This document shows positions 42,826 through 51,897 of a DNA stretch of 64,000 nt, in pieces. The translations under genes were made by a program, and so were the position numbers. Position 1 is the first letter of the stretch, and each line of letters begins with the position of its first letter. The notes below the pieces were generated by a model that was not told where the DNA came from, ran no database searches, and worked only from the letters and a program-made list of their open reading frames with translations. Source of the stretch: an uncultured Chloroflexota bacterium (GTDB lineage Bacteria; Chloroflexota; Anaerolineae; Anaerolineales; Anaerolineaceae); contig CADACE010000036.1 of the NCBI GenBank assembly GCA_902786265.1, forward strand, positions 25,397 to 89,396, in the 5' to 3' direction.

Positions 42826-43995
42826 TTATTTCCGTTCCATGTTTACGATACGGCCACGGCTGTTTACTTCAATTTCATATTCACTGCCAACTGTGAACAT
42901 GCGGTATTCGCTGAGGCTGGATGGATTCAGGGTATATGTATGTCCACTTTCATCACGGAGCTGGATTGTATAGGAGACAGACTGGTTCCCTATAGAATAT
43001 CTGGAATCGACATAAGGCGCTTCCGGATCAGGACCGCTGCCATTGGCTCTTGCAGTATCGATAACACCGGTTTTGCTGACAGTATACTCACAGTATGAAT
43101 CATATACATCATATACACAATCCTGTACGAATTGTTCATATCCATTTCCCATGTCAATTGCATAGGGAGTACCACATACTTCAACAGAATTCGCAACTTC
43201 TTCGTCAGAAGTATAGCGTTTGCGGTCTTTACATCTGACATCACGAGCACCCGCCGGTACATCATCTTTCCACCCGGATTGAGTAGTATCGATTGGACCG
43301 ATCACCTGAACCGAAGTCTGCCAGGTCTGTGAAGATACTACTGCATTGAGGATCGTATTTGGCACCGGGGTGTTTACGGTATAGCCTCCGCCCTGATTTT
43401 CGATAAAGAAATTATTATTCCCGCCGTCTGATCCGCAGCCATTAAACATTACAGCACATATGATCCCGAAAATGATCAGGATAATGATGAACATCAGACA
43501 GCCCCGTCCGGCGCCTCCTCTTTTTCCGGTATTAACATCTGGTTGAGATACCGAAGGGATTTCATCTTTCTGCTGTGAACTATTCAAAGGCGATCCACAA
43601 GATCTGCATTTTAAAGCACCAACTGGATTTTCCGTACCACAGGTACCACAGATAATAATCTCTCCTTTTGGTGTTTCATCCAAATGCGCGCTATGCTGAG
43701 TGCCATGTTCTCTTTGTTTTCCTTCGGAGAGATCCGCACCGCAGCGGCTACAGGTCTTTGAACCAGCTGGATTTCTGTTTCCACAGTAGGCACAATAAAT
43801 ATCCGGACCTTTGACGGCTTTTTCTATAATTTTTTCATCATGAATCATACCGGCATTCGTTTGCTGTTCAAATTTTACTTCTTCACCCATTGCAGCGCCG
43901 CAGCTTTTACAAATTCTGCTTGACCCGGGATTTTTCGCTCCGCAGTTGGGACACGTCCAGATCATTTCACGATAGCCAACGATTTTTTGTGCCAT
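42826..43995 (-). CDS. Membrane protein with three N-terminal zinc ribbons
   Basis: 389 residues. Three four-cysteine ribbons lie in the cytoplasmic part: CPNCGAKNPGSSRICKSCG (about 15-33), CAYCGNRNPAGSKTCSRCG (about 69-87) and CGTCGTENPVGALKCRSCG (about 115-133). A single TM helix near 163-184 follows (CLMFIIILIIFGIICAVMF). The outer domain of about 200 residues has an NBR1/Chloroflexi-like flavour (SSQTWQTSVQVIGP) and several cysteines that may form disulfides. AAGGA lies 9 bases before the ATG. It is the first gene of the DUF2207 cluster and diverges from ligA. No known function. Confidence 0.75.
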   Translation of the reverse strand: MAQKIVGYREMIWTCPNCGAKNPGSSRICKSCGAAMGEEVKFEQQTNAGMIHDEKIIEKAVKGPDIYCAYCGNRNPAGSKTCSRCGADLSEGKQREHGTQHSAHLDETPKGEIIICGTCGTENPVGALKCRSCGSPLNSSQQKDEIPSVSQPDVNTGKRGGAGRGCLMFIIILIIFGIICAVMFNGCGSDGGNNNFFIENQGGGYTVNTPVPNTILNAVVSSQTWQTSVQVIGPIDTTQSGWKDDVPAGARDVRCKDRKRYTSDEEVANSVEVCGTPYAIDMGNGYEQFVQDCVYDVYDSYCEYTVSKTGVIDTARANGSGPDPEAPYVDSRYSIGNQSVSYTIQLRDESGHTYTLNPSSLSEYRMFTVGSEYEIEVNSRGRIVNMERK

Positions 43996-44093
43996 ATGAA
44001 TTTTCCTTTCTACGCATTTCTGTTATCCTTTATTATTATATAATAAAAACGGTTGAATGATATAATTCATCTAATTGTGAAAGGAGATTTAAA

Positions 44094-46115
44094 ATGGAAA
44101 TTACACATGAAAATTATGAGAGTCTGAAACGGGAAATAAATTATCATAATTATCTTTATCATGTTAATGACTCACCGATCATAAGTGATTCCGAGTTTGA
44201 TTATCTCCTTGTTCAGTTACGTGAAATGGAAAACGTTCACCCTGAATGGATAGCTCCTGATTCACCAACAATGAGAGCCGGTGCAGCCTCTTCCGATAAA
44301 TTTAATAAAGTTCCGCATCCCGCACCGGTTCTAAGTCTTGCAAACGCATTTAATAAAGATGATGTACGAGCCTGGTTCGACAGACAGGTTAAAACTGACA
44401 ATCGAATAAGCAACGCCTCCTTTATACTTGAACCGAAAATTGATGGTCTGACAGTGGTTCTCCGCTATGAAAAAGGTTTGCTGGTACAAGGGGTAACCCG
44501 TGGTGATGGGATCGTTGGAGAAGATGTAACTGCAAATGTACGTACAATAAAAACTATTCCTCTTTTTATCCCTGTAAAAGATACTGAAATTAAAATACCG
44601 GATGTTATGGTTGTCAGAGGCGAAGTTTTTATGTTTAACTCTGATTTCCAAAAGTTAAATGCAGAGTTATCTGCCAAAGGTGAAAAAACATGGCTGAATC
44701 CCAGAAATACTGCGGCAGGAAGTCTTCGTCAACAAAATTCAGATATAACAGCAAAAAGGCCTTTATCGATTTACACATACCAAATTCTTTATTATGAAGG
44801 CGGATCTGTTCCTGAAACACAATGGGAGCGACTTAATTATCTTCGGGAACTTGGTTTCCCTGTCAGTGATCAATGCCGCTATTATGATGATTTTGAGTCT
44901 ATGCTGAATGGTCTTGATCGATGGAGTGAAATCAGAGAAACAATTGATTTCGATATTGATGGTGTTGTTATAAAAATCAACGAACTTCCTATGGCCGAAG
45001 CATTAGGTTTTGTCGGAAAAGATCCACGCGGCCAAATTGCTCTGAAATTCCCCGCCAGAGAGGTCACGACAATCCTCCAGAATATTGGGATTAATGTAGG
45101 CAGAACGGGAGTACTGACACCTTATGCAATTTTTGAGCCGGTAGTTTGCGGAGGCGTAACCGTCAGCAAAGCGACACTTCATAATTTTGATTTTATTCAG
45201 GAGCGTGATGTCAGAATCGGGGACCGGGTCTTAATTAAAAGAGCAGGAGATGTGATTCCTTATGTAATTGGGCCTGTAATTAATGCCAGAACAGGAGATG
45301 AAAAAGAATTTCATATTCCCGAAACCTGCCCGGTTTGCGGACATAAAACGGAAAGGCTGGACGGCGAAGTTGCAGTATATTGTGTAAATGCATCATGTCC
45401 TGCTCAGCTTATTCGAAACATCGAACATTTTGCATCGCGGGAAGCAATGAATATAAATGGACTTGGGATAAAAGTCGTCGAACAAATTGTAAATGCAGGT
45501 TTTGTCCATGATGTATCTGATTTATATATTCTTTCCCGCGAATCACTCCTTAGCCTGGAAGGTTTTGCGGAAAAGAAAGCTGATAACCTCCTGGAGGCTA
45601 TAGCTGAATCCAAACAACAGCCACTCAACAGATTGATTAATGCTCTTGGAATCCGTGGCGTTGGGGAAGTGATGGCAGAAACATTGGCAAATGAATTTGG
45701 ATCAATAGACGGTATTATTGCAGCCGATAAAACCATGTTTGAAGCCATTGAAGGTATAGGGCCAAATATTGCCCAGGCAATAACAGACTGGTTTGATGAA
45801 GAATCCAACAAAAAGATTGTAGAACGTTTAATACTTTATGGTCTTGATCCTAAGGTTGAAACACATATCAATGATAAAAAAGATCTCCCACTTGCAGGAC
45901 TGAACATTGTTGTCACAGGTACCTTACAGAATTTTTCCCGTGATGAAATAAAAGATTTTATCAAGAAAAATGGTGGAAAAAGCTCAGACAGTGTATCACA
46001 AAAAACCGATTATGTAGTGGTTGGGGAAAAGCCGGGTTCAAAAGCTGACAAAGCAGCAAAACTAGGTATTACAATTCTTACCGAAGATCAGCTTATCAAA
46101 ATGACAAACGTATAA
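44094..46115 (+). CDS. ligA: NAD-dependent DNA ligase
   Basis: Seals nicks in replication and repair using NAD+. The 673 residues are full length. The Ia domain is at the N-terminus. The adenylation lysine is Lys115 in EPKIDGLTV. The OB fold and a four-cysteine zinc finger follow (CPVCGH ... YCVNASCPAQ, about 409-432). Four helix-hairpin-helix motifs come next, and a C-terminal BRCT domain (from LPLAGLNIVVTGTL, with VSQKTDYVVVGEKPGSKADKA). AAAGGAG precedes the ATG. It diverges from the zinc-ribbon cluster and converges on the MFS gene. Confidence 0.97.
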   Translation: MEITHENYESLKREINYHNYLYHVNDSPIISDSEFDYLLVQLREMENVHPEWIAPDSPTMRAGAASSDKFNKVPHPAPVLSLANAFNKDDVRAWFDRQVKTDNRISNASFILEPKIDGLTVVLRYEKGLLVQGVTRGDGIVGEDVTANVRTIKTIPLFIPVKDTEIKIPDVMVVRGEVFMFNSDFQKLNAELSAKGEKTWLNPRNTAAGSLRQQNSDITAKRPLSIYTYQILYYEGGSVPETQWERLNYLRELGFPVSDQCRYYDDFESMLNGLDRWSEIRETIDFDIDGVVIKINELPMAEALGFVGKDPRGQIALKFPAREVTTILQNIGINVGRTGVLTPYAIFEPVVCGGVTVSKATLHNFDFIQERDVRIGDRVLIKRAGDVIPYVIGPVINARTGDEKEFHIPETCPVCGHKTERLDGEVAVYCVNASCPAQLIRNIEHFASREAMNINGLGIKVVEQIVNAGFVHDVSDLYILSRESLLSLEGFAEKKADNLLEAIAESKQQPLNRLINALGIRGVGEVMAETLANEFGSIDGIIAADKTMFEAIEGIGPNIAQAITDWFDEESNKKIVERLILYGLDPKVETHINDKKDLPLAGLNIVVTGTLQNFSRDEIKDFIKKNGGKSSDSVSQKTDYVVVGEKPGSKADKAAKLGITILTEDQLIKMTNV

Positions 46116-46131
46116 TTCATTTCCGGGATCC

Positions 46132-47349
46132 TTATTTTTTGCGGAATCGGGCTTTATAATCTGCTTTTTTGTCCATTATAAAGAAAGCGCAGCAGGATAT
46201 GCCTGCAAACATTGAACCGATTACCCACATCATACGAGGAGAAATCATATCATTAACGTATCCTAAGATGGCGGGGCCAATACCCTGCCCAAAAGGCCGG
46301 GCTAAACTTAATACACTCATATACCTTCCTCTTGCGTCAACAGGAGCTAATTCTGCTGTTAAATCAGACATAGTCGGTGACATAATCAACTCTCCAACAG
46401 TCATAACAGCCATGCAAATACAATACCACCACACTTTGTCAATGAATGCAATGGAACAAACTCCAAGCACATATAACAGACCTGAGAAAGACATCAATTT
46501 TAATGGATTTTGCCCTTTGATAAAACGAATCACAACAAGCTGCAAAGTTACGCACATCAATGCATTTACTGTAAAAACGAATGAAGTCATGTTTTCCGCA
46601 ATACCATAATTTTGCCTTGCATATAAAGACAGTAAATTAAAAACACCGGCCGATGTAATATAAATCATTCCATTTAGAATTACTGATGAAATAAAAAATT
46701 TATCACGCAAAACAACAGAAATACTAAAATCCCGAACATTAGATGTGCTTGTCATTCTGCTTGATTCGGTTAATGTTTCTTTTGTAGTAAAAAACATGAA
46801 AACAAATGAAAAGGCATAACCTGTTGCAGCAACAATAAATATCCTGTCATAGGAGCGTGCAGCCATTACCCCACCAAGAATAGGGCCAATTGCATATCCA
46901 GTATTATAAACTACGCGCAAAATAGAGTATGCTTCCAAACGATTTTCTTGAGAAATTATATCTGCTATCATGGCATTCAACCCAACAGGATAGAAGATAT
47001 CCAACATACCCCAAAACGTCATTAATACTGCGAAATGCCAAAACGTTGATGCGTTTTTCAATCCTAAATAGTAAAAGAACCCTCCGCACAGAGATGCGAG
47101 CATCAATAATCTTCGTCCGAATTTATCCGCAAATGTACCGGCAAAGAAAAAAGAAGCAATGATTCCGCTTATAGCGCGAAGTGAAATGAGTAAGGTTGAA
47201 TATCTAAGCGGAATATTCAGTTTCCCTTGAATATAGATATTCAAAAAAGGCCAGACTAATGATGAACCGGTAGTGAAAATTATCGATCCAATCATCAGAA
47301 TCCAAAATTGTTTTGGATGTTTTAAAAAGCCTTCTTTTATATTTTGCAT
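46132..47349 (-). CDS. MFS transporter
   Basis: A 405-residue major facilitator superfamily permease with 12 predicted membrane helices. The loop 2-3 signature appears as GTFADKFGRRLLMLASL (about 73-89), and a related PVDARGRYMSVLSLARP segment lies in the second half. It resembles drug or solute exporters of the MdtH/YttB type, but the substrate is unknown. It starts 10 bases after the stop of the LysR regulator on the same strand, so the regulator probably controls it. No ribosome site is evident, suggesting coupling. Confidence 0.87.
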   Translation of the reverse strand: MQNIKEGFLKHPKQFWILMIGSIIFTTGSSLVWPFLNIYIQGKLNIPLRYSTLLISLRAISGIIASFFFAGTFADKFGRRLLMLASLCGGFFYYLGLKNASTFWHFAVLMTFWGMLDIFYPVGLNAMIADIISQENRLEAYSILRVVYNTGYAIGPILGGVMAARSYDRIFIVAATGYAFSFVFMFFTTKETLTESSRMTSTSNVRDFSISVVLRDKFFISSVILNGMIYITSAGVFNLLSLYARQNYGIAENMTSFVFTVNALMCVTLQLVVIRFIKGQNPLKLMSFSGLLYVLGVCSIAFIDKVWWYCICMAVMTVGELIMSPTMSDLTAELAPVDARGRYMSVLSLARPFGQGIGPAILGYVNDMISPRMMWVIGSMFAGISCCAFFIMDKKADYKARFRKK

Positions 47350-47359
47350 ATGTAATAGT

Positions 47360-48259
47360 TTATTTCGAAATTAGTTTATTACTGTTATAAAGGTCAACAA
47401 AATCTCTTATCAAATCGAGACGGGCAAAATCTTTGTTATATACAATATTCGTTTCACGTGCCATACTCAGATTTTCGATTGGCAGGGCAGTTATTTTCCC
47501 TTTTCTTAATTCATCCATACATGCGCTTTGCGGCAGCACCGAAACGCCCAAATCCTTACGGATCAGATCCTTAATCGTAGCAATATTATCTACTTCAATA
47601 GATACATCAAAATTATCGATGGAATCATTCATGCTGGTTAATGTTGCTTCAAACAGTTTTCTCGTCTCTGATTCCGGAAGGCGCAAAATTATATGCTCTT
47701 TTTTTAAATCTGATAAAGACACCATTGATTTCTTTGAAAGAGGATTATTATTAGATAGAATACATACGAGATAATCAGTATCAAGCATTAAATAGTTCAA
47801 ATCACCAACCTGCCGCCTTCCTTCAATTACGGCGAAATCTATTTCATAGTTTTCCAACATTTCATAAAGATTTTTTATAGAATCTGTAATGATCGTAATA
47901 TTTATATTTCCATGGGACACACCGAATTTAGCTAATATCTCCGCAATTTCATTGCTTTCAGCTGTATGTGTTATCCCCACTCTCAATTTTGTAATCTGAC
48001 GATCAAGCTCTGATATTTTATCGAACATTCTTTTATAAAGGCTCTTAATCCTTTTGGCATATTTCACTACAATTTCACCTTCCGGCGTTATTTTTACTTC
48101 ACCTTTGTTTCGGAAAAATATCTTTACTCCAATTTCTTTTTCAAGAAGAGAAATATGGTTGCTAACCGCAGGCTGAGTAAGTGACAAAATCGAAGCAGCT
48201 TTTGTAAAGCTTTTTTCTTCTGCTACTACCAATAGTGTTTCCAATTTTGCGTCTAACAT
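47360..48259 (-). CDS. LysR family transcriptional regulator
   Basis: A 299-residue LysR-type regulator. The N-terminal winged HTH is LETLLVVAEEKSFTKAASILSLTQPAVSNHISLLEKEIG (about 5-43). The linker helix is followed by a two-lobed effector domain (LRVGITHTAESNEIAEIL, FAVIEG, LGVSVLPQSA). It resembles CysB/YtlI-like regulators, but the effector is unknown. GAGGGG lies just before the ATG. It is the first gene of a two-gene operon with an MFS transporter, a typical regulator-exporter pairing. Confidence 0.9.
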   Translation of the reverse strand: MLDAKLETLLVVAEEKSFTKAASILSLTQPAVSNHISLLEKEIGVKIFFRNKGEVKITPEGEIVVKYAKRIKSLYKRMFDKISELDRQITKLRVGITHTAESNEIAEILAKFGVSHGNINITIITDSIKNLYEMLENYEIDFAVIEGRRQVGDLNYLMLDTDYLVCILSNNNPLSKKSMVSLSDLKKEHIILRLPESETRKLFEATLTSMNDSIDNFDVSIEVDNIATIKDLIRKDLGVSVLPQSACMDELRKGKITALPIENLSMARETNIVYNKDFARLDLIRDFVDLYNSNKLISK

Positions 48260-48636
48260 CTTCCCCTCATTTTTATAATGTAATTTTATGTTTAAATACT
48301 AATTTATAAGTCAACTTTATTTTATCATATAATTATGTAATAAAAACCCCAATTAAATAATAATTGAAACACTCTTAAGTTTTCCGTTTCTTTCCAGCGA
48401 TTGACGGTATTTTTACAATAACTTAAATGCTTAAAAAACAAAAGCAAATATGAGATAATAACTTAATTCATAAATCTGGAAAAACGGTTGTGAAATAAGA
48501 GTATCTTCGATAAAGAAAATCATAATGTGGCTAAATTAAATTAATAACAAGAAAAATACACAGGGCAACAATCTCATAATGGTCAAAATTATGGCTATAA
48601 ATAATTCGAGTGATAAAATAATTCTATGAGGGCTAT
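48260..48636. other. A+T-rich divergent intergenic region
   Basis: About 375 bases between the divergent LysR and DUF3842 genes. No gene is visible. It is strongly A+T-rich with short inverted repeats, such as CAATTA/TAATTG near 48351-48367 and a CATATAATTATG-like palindrome just before it, possible LysR-operator sites. It must carry promoters for both operons. Confidence 0.5.
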
Positions 48637-49065
48637 ATGAAAAAATTTGTTGTTATGGTTATTGACGGCCAGGGTGGCGGAATAGGTAAACAATTAACAC
48701 AATCAATAAAAGACAGATTTCCGGAATTAATTGTAAGATCTGTGGGAACAAATGTAATAGCTACACAAGCTATGATCAAAGCCGGTGCAGATGAAGCAGC
48801 TACCGGAGAAAATGCGATAATTGTAGGGTGCAAAAAAGCAGATATAATTGTTGGTCCCATCGGAATTGCAATTGCAGATTCTCTATTGGGTGAAATAACC
48901 CCATCTATATCAACTGCAGTCGGTCAATCAAACGCGATTCGTATTTTACTGCCTATAAATCAGTGTGACAACCAGGTGGTTGGTGTAGAAAATTACAGTT
49001 TGTCTTTCCTGATTCGATGTTGTATGGATCAAATTCAAAAATGGTTATCTGATAATAAAGAATAA
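48637..49065 (+). CDS. DUF3842 family protein
   Basis: 142 residues. The start KKFVVMVIDGQGGGIGKQLTQSIK has a glycine-rich loop, and the middle VGTNVIATQAMIKAGADEAATGENAI with VGPIGIAIADSLLGEITP is typical of DUF3842. The fold looks Rossmann-like. Its function is unknown, but the family is found in Clostridia and Chloroflexota next to ECF transporter and TSCPD genes, as here. AGGG lies 6 bases before the ATG. It leads an operon with ecfA1, ecfA2 and ecfT. Confidence 0.85.
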   Translation: MKKFVVMVIDGQGGGIGKQLTQSIKDRFPELIVRSVGTNVIATQAMIKAGADEAATGENAIIVGCKKADIIVGPIGIAIADSLLGEITPSISTAVGQSNAIRILLPINQCDNQVVGVENYSLSFLIRCCMDQIQKWLSDNKE

Positions 49066-49075
49066 AACTAAGAAA

Positions 49076-49897
49076 ATGGAAATCATCAATGCAGTAAATT
49101 TGAGCTTTCAATATAATAACGGGAAAACTGTTTTAGACAATATCAATCTAAAAATAATAAAAGGAAAAAAGACAGCAATCCTCGGCAAAAACGGATCAGG
49201 AAAATCGACACTTATGAAATTGATTATCGGATTACTCCCGATAAAAAGCGGAAGTCTGCTGATCAACGGATACGACATAAATTCATCTGAGGGAATTAAA
49301 TATGTTCGGGACCATTGCGGAATAGTTTTTCAGAACCCGGATAATCAATTTGTATCACCAATTATCGAAGAAGACATCAAATTCGGGCTTAAAAATCATA
49401 AAATATCCAAAAAAGAGTATTCAAGTCGTATAGACGAATCTCTGGAAAAAGTTGATCTGCGTGGATATGAGAAAAAATCTATAAATACACTTTCCGGAGG
49501 TCAAAAACAAAGAGCCGCCACTGCCGACGTACTTGCTGTATATCCTGACATATTGATTTTTGATGAATCAACTTCCATGATCGATCCGAAAGGAAGATCT
49601 GAAATATTAACCTGCATTCAAAACCTGGAAAAAGAAGACAAGACAATCATTATTATTACACAAAATGTTGATGATGTAATTGATGCTGATTTTATATATT
49701 TACTCGCAGATCAGAAGGTTCTTTCATCCGGTACGCCAAATGAAGTACTTTCTGATTATAAAAAATTAGAATATGCAGGAATTCAGATTCCTTTTCCGGT
49801 AAGAGTTTATTATGACCTAAAGGAAAAAGGAATAAATCTGCCTTATTGTCCATTGTCTCTACAAAAACTTGCAGAGGAAATATGCTCCTTAGATTAA
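49076..49897 (+). CDS. ecfA1: ECF transporter ATPase EcfA1
   Basis: A 273-residue ABC ATPase of an energy-coupling factor (vitamin or metal) importer. Motifs are Walker A GKNGSGKST (about 38-46), the Q-loop FQNPDNQFVSPIIEEDIKFGL characteristic of EcfA, signature LSGGQKQR, and Walker B ILIFDESTS. The Walker B glutamate is kept, but the H-loop position shows IIITQNVDDV, with Gln in place of the usual His. It overlaps ecfA2 by 16 bases. With EcfA2 and EcfT it forms the shared energising module; substrate-binding S components must be encoded elsewhere. Confidence 0.92.
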   Translation: MEIINAVNLSFQYNNGKTVLDNINLKIIKGKKTAILGKNGSGKSTLMKLIIGLLPIKSGSLLINGYDINSSEGIKYVRDHCGIVFQNPDNQFVSPIIEEDIKFGLKNHKISKKEYSSRIDESLEKVDLRGYEKKSINTLSGGQKQRAATADVLAVYPDILIFDESTSMIDPKGRSEILTCIQNLEKEDKTIIIITQNVDDVIDADFIYLLADQKVLSSGTPNEVLSDYKKLEYAGIQIPFPVRVYYDLKEKGINLPYCPLSLQKLAEEICSLD

Positions 49898-50712
49898 AAG
49901 AAATATCGATTAATTATTTACCAAATCAAAATATTTTGGAAAAAATTGATTTGAATGTAGAAAAAGGAGAATTTGTTGGAATCGTCGGTAAATCCGGCTG
50001 CGGGAAAACCACGCTGCTCGAATCAATTGGAGGATTGAAAAAACCGCAATCCGGATATATTTACTATAACAATGAAGATATTTATCAGCATCTTTTCAAT
50101 CAAACAGGTTTCCGAAAAAAGCTTCAAATTGTATTTCAATTTCCTGAGAATCAATTTTTCGAACAGGATGTTTTTTCTGAAGTATCATACGGATTACGAA
50201 TGCTTGATTTACCTTCAGATATGATTGAGTCCAGAGTAAAGCAAAGTCTGGAATCGGTAGGTTTCAATTTTGAATTAATACGCCAAAAATCTCCTTTTGT
50301 TTTATCCGGAGGCCAAAAGCGCAGACTTGCATTAGCATGTACACTTGCCATACAGCCGGAATTATTACTTCTGGATGAACCTTTTTCCGGTTTAGATGCT
50401 GAAGGATCTAAAATAGTAACAGACACATTGATCAATGAACATCAAAAAGGGACAACTATAATTTTAGTCTCACACGACCCTAATATCTTGTGTGAAATTT
50501 GTGATCGGATCATAGTGATTTCCAATCGGAAAATTGCCTTTGACGGGAATCCGGTTCAGGTTTACAGCAAAAAAGATGCATTACAAGAACTCGGTATTAT
50601 TCAGCCTGACACGCAAATTCTTACCCAGTTACTGGATATGGAACAATTGAATAATCTGAAATATGATTATTTCATTCAAAATTTAATACATTTTATTGAG
50701 GAAAAAGCGTGA
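49882..50712 (+). CDS. ecfA2: ECF transporter ATPase EcfA2
   Basis: Second ATPase of the ECF module, 276 residues from ATG 49882, which has GAGGAAAT in front. The longer ORF start at 49846 lies deep in ecfA1. Motifs are Walker A GKSGCGKTT, Q-loop FQFPENQFFEQDVFSEVSYGL, signature LSGGQKRR, Walker B LLLDEPFSGLD, and a normal H-loop SHDPN. The C-terminal extension contacts EcfT. The stop overlaps the GTG start of ecfT (GTGA). Confidence 0.92.
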   Translation: MLLRLKEISINYLPNQNILEKIDLNVEKGEFVGIVGKSGCGKTTLLESIGGLKKPQSGYIYYNNEDIYQHLFNQTGFRKKLQIVFQFPENQFFEQDVFSEVSYGLRMLDLPSDMIESRVKQSLESVGFNFELIRQKSPFVLSGGQKRRLALACTLAIQPELLLLDEPFSGLDAEGSKIVTDTLINEHQKGTTIILVSHDPNILCEICDRIIVISNRKIAFDGNPVQVYSKKDALQELGIIQPDTQILTQLLDMEQLNNLKYDYFIQNLIHFIEEKA

Positions 50713-51398
50713 TCGATTTTAACTATTACTATGATGATTCAATAATGCACAGAGCTAATCCTCTTCTGAAATTTTTGAGTTTAATTATCTTTTCAATCCT
50801 CATTTGCCGGGTAAAAGGAATAGTGCTGTTTATTATTTCATCAGTTTTGATAATGATTTCCATTCTTTTATCAAAGATTTCTTTGAAAAGGTTGTTTTCC
50901 CCTCTGCTGCGTTTGATACCTCTTTTAGCAGCTATCCTGATTGTAAACACATGTTTTTATAATAACAGCGAATGTATATATCGATTCCATTTGCTTTGTT
51001 TGTCAAAAGAAGGTTTTCTTCAAGGGTTGAATATTGTCCTTCGGACAATCACAATAATCGGGCTTTCTTTTGTATTTATCCAAACAACTACTTCTATTGA
51101 GATCATGGATGCAATTGAGCATCTGCTGCTGCCCTTACGATTTCTGAAAATTCGAACAAGAGATATTTCTTTGATCATGAGTATATCGATCCAATTCATT
51201 CCCATTATTTTTTCTGATTTTGAACGGATCAAAAAGGCACAGGTTATCAGAGGTGCTGATTTTTCAGATAAATCTATCCGCGGAACGATCAAAACAGTTA
51301 TACCTGTTGTCATTCCGGCATTTATCTCTGTGTTTCGCAGAGCTGATGAGCTCTCAATGGCAATAGAAGCAAGAGGATATAACAGTGAAGACGAATGA
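50709..51398 (+). CDS. ecfT: ECF transporter transmembrane protein EcfT
   Basis: Integral-membrane scaffold of the ECF module, 229 residues, with about five membrane helices in the first half. The cytoplasmic coupling helices carry the family's Ala-Arg-Gly type motifs, seen here as KAQVIRGADF (about 176-185) and AIEARGYN at the end. The start codon is GTG, overlapping the ecfA2 stop. It is followed after 81 bases by the TSCPD gene. Confidence 0.9.
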   Translation: MIDFNYYYDDSIMHRANPLLKFLSLIIFSILICRVKGIVLFIISSVLIMISILLSKISLKRLFSPLLRLIPLLAAILIVNTCFYNNSECIYRFHLLCLSKEGFLQGLNIVLRTITIIGLSFVFIQTTTSIEIMDAIEHLLLPLRFLKIRTRDISLIMSISIQFIPIIFSDFERIKKAQVIRGADFSDKSIRGTIKTVIPVVIPAFISVFRRADELSMAIEARGYNSEDE

Positions 51399-51479
51399 AT
51401 TATGAGCTCTTTCCTTTTCCTGAGTTATAATCATTCTATTCTTCTGTTTATTTTTCATACTTGAAAGGAAAATATCAAA

Positions 51480-51737
51480 ATGGAATATACATATAAAACT
51501 CATGGTACTTGTTCACAATATATACGTTTTGAAATTGATGATGATAAAAAATTGCACAATGTCAGGTTCGTAAGCGGTTGTGACGGTAATTTAAAAAGTA
51601 TAGGCCGTCTTGTTGAAAATCAGGATGCCGAAACTGTAGCAAAAACCTTAAGCGGGGTAAAATGCGGGTTTAAACCGACCTCATGCGGTGATCAGTTTTC
51701 CCTGGCAATTCAGGAAGCACTGAAATCGATGAAATAA
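51480..51737 (+). CDS. TIGR03905 family TSCPD domain protein
   Basis: 85 residues. It begins MEYTYKTHGTCSQYIRFEID and has VRFVSGCDGNLKSIGRLV and the C-terminal GVKCGFKPTSCGDQFSLAI. TSCPD domains also occur at the C-terminus of B12-dependent ribonucleotide reductases, where cysteines bind metal; here the name-giving motif reads TSCGD. The free-standing TIGR03905 family has no known function. AAGGAAAAT precedes the ATG. A terminator follows, so it may close the ECF/DUF3842 operon. Confidence 0.88.
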   Translation: MEYTYKTHGTCSQYIRFEIDDDKKLHNVRFVSGCDGNLKSIGRLVENQDAETVAKTLSGVKCGFKPTSCGDQFSLAIQEALKSMK

Positions 51738-51768
51738 AGATTAATATTGTTCTTGGGTGAAGGTAAAA

Positions 51769-51795
51769 GCTGTCTTTTTGACAGTTTTTTATTTT
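51769..51795 (+). terminator. Rho-independent terminator after the TSCPD gene
   Basis: CTGTC and GACAG form a short stem around TTTTT, followed by TTTTTT and more A/T. It lies 32 bases past the TSCPD stop and upstream of the IclR promoter. Confidence 0.75.
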
Positions 51796-51843
51796 AAATA
51801 CACCGTATATGTAATAAAAACAGATATGACTTTAGTAATTGAA

Positions 51844-51855
51844 TGTATAATTACA
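51844..51855 (+). promoter_or_regulatory. Palindrome overlapping the -10 box of the IclR gene
   Basis: TGTA-TAAT-TACA (51844-51855) is a perfect dyad that contains TATAAT (51846-51851), 43 bases before the IclR ATG. No strong -35 box is visible. A dyad over the -10 box is a good candidate operator for autoregulation by the IclR protein; this is inference. Confidence 0.45.
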
Positions 51856-51897
51856 TGTATCAAAATACGGAACAGCGTCCCGTAAGGTGAGACAATA

